A stretch of 7,823 bases of DNA from Blastocatellia bacterium (GTDB taxonomy: Bacteria > Acidobacteriota > Blastocatellia > Pyrinomonadales > Pyrinomonadaceae): NCBI GenBank assembly GCA_013695495.1, contig JACDAK010000124.1:1-7823 (forward strand). Reading direction: 5' to 3'. The position numbers and the translations under genes are program-made. Below the pieces are notes generated by a model that did no database searches, was not told the DNA's origin, and was given only the letters and a program-made list of their open reading frames with translations. Of the stretch, positions 6,360 to 7,823 are shown piece by piece; positions within the stretch are counted from its first letter, which is position 1; each line of letters begins with the position of its first letter.

Positions 6360-6394
6360 GCCGACAAGCTGATTTACCTCGCCGACAAGTTGAT
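6360..6394 (+). repeat. Imperfect 14-bp direct repeat
   Basis: GCCGACAAGCTGAT (6360-6373) and GCCGACAAGTTGAT (6381-6394) differ at one base, with a 21-bp period. AAGTTGAT occurs a third time at 6313-6320. The 21-bp period is two helical turns, so a paired protein site is possible, but there is no other support. Confidence 0.45.
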
Positions 6395-6488
6395 GAGCCG
6401 AGGCGGCCGAGTATCCCGCCGCATTTCGTTCCCGCTATGTTATTAACTGCAGAGGGAGATTTGCGTAGATTCCTGAGATCGGCGCGTG

Positions 6489-6573
6489 ATAGAATGAGGG
6501 TCCCCGTTGTTCCTCCAGGTTTCGGGGAAGAGAGCCGCAGGCGCCCTCGGGCTGCACACGGCTCTCATTCTAT
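6489..6573. repeat. Perfect 10-bp inverted repeat bracketing an 85-bp element
   Basis: ATAGAATGAG (6489-6498) is matched by CTCATTCTAT (6564-6573). The arms overlap the extended -10 box on the left and the terminator tail on the right. No target-site duplication is visible in the flanks (CGCGTG left, TTTGCAG right), so a mobile origin is unsupported. Confidence 0.6.
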
Positions 6574-6580
6574 TTTGCAG
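6530..6580 (+). terminator. Plus-strand hairpin with T-rich tail
   Basis: GAGAGCCG (6530-6537)/CGGCTCTC (6559-6566) is followed by ATTCTATTTTG. The 21-nt loop is GC-rich and can pair further. It stands back-to-back with the minus-strand terminator at 6584-6614, as for two convergent transcripts. Confidence 0.45.
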
Positions 6581-6583
6581 CGC

Positions 6584-6614
6584 AAAAAGGGACGCGGCCG
6601 TTCAGCTGCGTCCC
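6584..6614 (-). terminator. Intrinsic terminator of the glycine-zipper gene
   Basis: On the minus strand GGGACGC, a 12-nt loop (with inner GC/GC pairing) and GCGTCCC (complement of 6589-6614) are followed directly by TTTTTGCG (TTTTT = complement of 6584-6588). It lies 22 bp after the stop codon and is a textbook rho-independent terminator. Confidence 0.88.
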
Positions 6615-6636
6615 CACTTTAATGCTCAGGAATCTT

Positions 6637-7182
6637 CTAGCGATAGATCGATTCGCCGTGATGAGTGTTCCGCCATTCGTTTTCGAAGTAGTCTGCGTCT
6701 TCATCGTTGCGTGGCTGAACACCGAGGACGGTTCCGCCTTCTTTGATGCCTGATTCGTATTCTTTAGCCCTGTCTTCGGGAATGCCCCAGCCGATGAGTG
6801 CACCGGCGAGTCCGCCCGTAAGCCCGCCTGCCCCTGCTCCTGCAAGTGCGGCAGCCAACGGCCCTGCGATGACCAGTCCGGCTCCCGGAAGAACGACACT
6901 AGTGCCGATCGCAGCGATGCCGCCGATGATCGCCCCAAGCGTTCCGCCAACCATAGATCCGACACCCGTGCCTTCCATGGCCTTCGTTCCCAGCTCAGAA
7001 TTGTCGTCACCGCCCCAATGAGTGTCGCGCGTCTTATCGCTCATCATTACGTTGATATCGTCTTCGCTATATCCTCTCTCGCGAAGCGAACGATACGCTC
7101 CTTCCGTCGACTCGCGATCGCGGAACATACCCGTGAGCATTCCGCTACGCTGTTCTCCCTTACTGGTACCCTGATTATTCAT
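6637..7182 (-). CDS. Glycine-zipper stress-type protein with YflT-like N-terminus
   Basis: 181 residues. Residues ~16-50 (LTGMFRDRESTEGAYRSLRE, then RGYSEDDINVMMSDK) match the start of the general stress protein 17M/YflT-like fold: 'avFrdr..AE.Ay..L...Gy...dI.vm'. Residues ~71-133 are a long Gly/Ala-rich hydrophobic stretch (GTGVGSMVGGTLGAIIGGIA, then VVLPGAGLVIAGPLAAALAG and so on) with GxxxG spacing, a glycine zipper able to form one or two membrane hairpins. Residues 134-181 return to a soluble strand-helix end (GGTVLGVQPRNDEDADYFEN). Such proteins are widespread stress-associated envelope components of unknown mechanism. GGGAG lies 8 nt before ATG 7182, so M1 is preferred over M15 or M19. 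It is monocistronic, with its own terminator, and divergent from the PAS gene. Confidence 0.85.
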   Translation of the reverse strand: MNNQGTSKGEQRSGMLTGMFRDRESTEGAYRSLRERGYSEDDINVMMSDKTRDTHWGGDDNSELGTKAMEGTGVGSMVGGTLGAIIGGIAAIGTSVVLPGAGLVIAGPLAAALAGAGAGGLTGGLAGALIGWGIPEDRAKEYESGIKEGGTVLGVQPRNDEDADYFENEWRNTHHGESIYR

Positions 7183-7315
7183 ATAATTGTCTCCCTTTTA
7201 TTGATTTACCCTACTCGTGAATCTAAATGAATTCCTAACTCTATTTCGGAAAGCGTCTGTGGTCGGTATTGGAACATACAAACAACTCTTCGCCCGATAA
7301 ATAGGATTAGGCGCT
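7183..7315. other. Divergent intergenic region
   Basis: 133 bp between the starts of the glycine-zipper gene (minus) and the PAS gene (plus). It must carry the promoter of the first and perhaps the second. It contains GGGAG 8 nt before the minus ATG. I found no confident -35/-10 pair; GGAATTC and GGGTAA on the minus strand do not have the spacing of a sigma-B or ECF site. Confidence 0.5.
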
Positions 7316-7823
7316 ATGCTCTGCGCAGACCGCAGCCCGAAGTACGGGACGCCCGTACTTTTCTCTGGCGATGAGGTGAACTATGATGCTGTCCTGGATT
7401 ATGAGTCAATCGGCGAAAGATTTATTCACGGTTCCTACACATCCGATGTTGGGCCGGACGGACAGGTCAGGGGCTTTTACGCCATGATCAATGACCTAAC
7501 GGAGTTGAAGCGATCAGAATCAGCGCTTCGAGCAAGCGAGCACCGTATGAGGCTTTTGGCTGAGAATGTGCGCGACTATGCGATCTTCACCACAGACGAG
7601 GAGGGCGTTATCGATACGTGGAACATTGGTGCAGAAAACATTTTTGGGTACAGAGCGGAAGAGATCTTAGGGCAGAACGCGGAGGTGCTCTTCACAAGTG
7701 AGGATCGTGCGAGGGGCATCCCTATGCGTGAAATGAGGCTTGCGAAACGCAACCTAAGAGCGGCAGACGAACGATGGCATGTGCGGAAGGATGGTTCACG
7801 ATTTTTTGCGAGCGGTGTGGTGG
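7316..7823 (+). CDS. PAS-domain sensor protein, N-terminal part (probably a histidine kinase)
   Basis: The frame is open from ATG 7316 to the window edge (169 codons), preceded by an in-frame TAA at 7298. Residues ~17-68 are the second half of a PAS domain with its PAC tail: GDEVNYDAVLDYESIGERF, then 'DGQVRGFYAMINDLTELKRSE', the usual 'dG.v.Gf...i.DiTe.Kr.E' linker. Residues ~75-169 are a second, complete-looking PAS domain (RLLAENVRDYAIFTTDEEG, WNIGAENIFGYRAEEILGQ, ending RWHVRKDGSRFFASGVV). The front half of the first PAS domain is missing. AGGA lies 9 nt before the ATG, a weak ribosome site; GTG 7376 and ATG 7484 are other in-frame starts. PAS tandems of this kind usually precede a histidine kinase or diguanylate cyclase core, which is outside the window. 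It could be a truncated gene or pseudogene. Confidence 0.75.
   Translation, partial: MLCADRSPKYGTPVLFSGDEVNYDAVLDYESIGERFIHGSYTSDVGPDGQVRGFYAMINDLTELKRSESALRASEHRMRLLAENVRDYAIFTTDEEGVIDTWNIGAENIFGYRAEEILGQNAEVLFTSEDRARGIPMREMRLAKRNLRAADERWHVRKDGSRFFASGVV
7340..7366 (+). terminator. Perfect palindromic hairpin with T-rich tail inside the 5' end of the PAS gene
   Basis: AAGTACGGG (7340-7348), loop ACG, CCCGTACTT (7352-7360), then TTCTCT. The 9-bp stem is perfect and the tail reads CTTTTCTCT on the plus strand, like a short intrinsic terminator. On the minus strand the stem is followed by CGGGCTGCGG, not a T-tract. It lies inside the frame opened at 7316, just before the recognisable PAS sequence starts. 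Confidence 0.5.

Larger units (their letters stand above)
6487..6580 (+). ncRNA. Candidate plus-strand small RNA with two hairpins
   Basis: An extended -10 box TGATAGAAT (6487-6495) precedes a start near 6502. The transcript would fold into TCCCCG (6501-6506)/CGGGGA (6523-6528), then GAGAGCCG (6530-6537)/CGGCTCTC (6559-6566), and end in ATTCTATTTTG, i.e. about 75-80 nt. No good -35 is seen. It matches no RNA family I know. It could instead be a small inverted-repeat element, since ATAGAATGAG brackets it in both orientations. Confidence 0.25.
5959..6636. other. 678-bp region without a convincing protein gene, rich in hairpins
   Basis: No reading frame here has a good ribosome site, domain or plausible composition. 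It holds, left to right: leader and possible promoter of the membrane-protein unit; an intrinsic minus-strand terminator (6116-6160) with no gene ending at it; a TATAAT box on the minus strand (6260-6265); a 14-bp direct repeat (6360-6394); a plus-strand two-hairpin element with extended -10 box (6487-6580); and the terminator of the glycine-zipper gene (6584-6614). No tRNA, 4.5S, RNase P or tmRNA signature was seen. Confidence 0.6.

Noticed and set aside
6340..6420. CRISPR-like short repeats
   Set aside because: Only two imperfect 14-bp copies 7 bp apart; not a repeat-spacer array.
6300..6446. Plus-strand peptide with repeated ADKL (AADKLIYLADKLMSRGG)
   Set aside because: It follows from the 14-bp direct repeat; there is no start codon with a ribosome site and no similarity I recognise.
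6437..6746. Plus-strand frames of 61 and 79 codons overlapping the end of the glycine-zipper gene
   Set aside because: Arg/Ser/Pro-rich with no ribosome site; they cross two terminators and the 3' end of a well-supported minus-strand gene.
7270..7285. GGAACATACAAAC as a possible LexA-type half site
   Set aside because: Only one GAAC half is present and the expected GTTC partner is missing, so it does not form an SOS box.

Overview
The window reads as about 60% GC bacterial chromosome, and the gene content suggests Acidobacteriota, possibly the Blastocatellia/Pyrinomonadaceae side. This is an inference from gene style: an ImuB/DnaE2 mutagenesis cassette beside Gly-rich BON and glycine-zipper stress-type proteins. 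No rRNA or other direct taxonomic marker is present.

Left half (1-4603, plus strand): the end of a damage-inducible mutagenesis operon. A partial upstream gene (probably the ImuA/RecA-like member) overlaps imuB by 8 bp. The imuB stop codon directly abuts the dnaE2 start. Together these proteins form the translesion 'mutasome': DnaE2 is the error-prone C-family polymerase, ImuB is a catalytically dead Y-family adaptor, and ImuA is a RecA-like accessory. ImuB here appears to lack the whole Y-family fingers segment. The promoter and any LexA box lie outside the window.

Middle (4604-5958, minus strand, convergent with dnaE2): a two-gene unit. A 103-residue two-helix membrane protein is followed by a 295-residue Gly/Arg/Ser-rich protein with a C-terminal BON domain. 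Both have strong Shine-Dalgarno sequences exactly 8 nt from ATG. The unit ends in tandem hairpins whose T-tract overlaps the dnaE2 stop codon.

A 678-bp stretch (5959-6636) has no convincing protein gene but is rich in structure. It holds an orphan minus-strand intrinsic terminator at 6116-6160, a compact plus-strand two-hairpin element at 6487-6580 bounded by a perfect 10-bp inverted repeat, and the minus-strand terminator of the next gene. These fit one or two small RNAs, which are not proven.

Right end: a minus-strand glycine-zipper protein with a YflT-like N-terminus (6637-7182). Divergent from it is the start of a PAS-domain sensor protein (7316 to the window edge). Its first PAS domain appears to lack its front half, and a perfect 9-bp palindrome with a T-rich tail sits near the truncation point.
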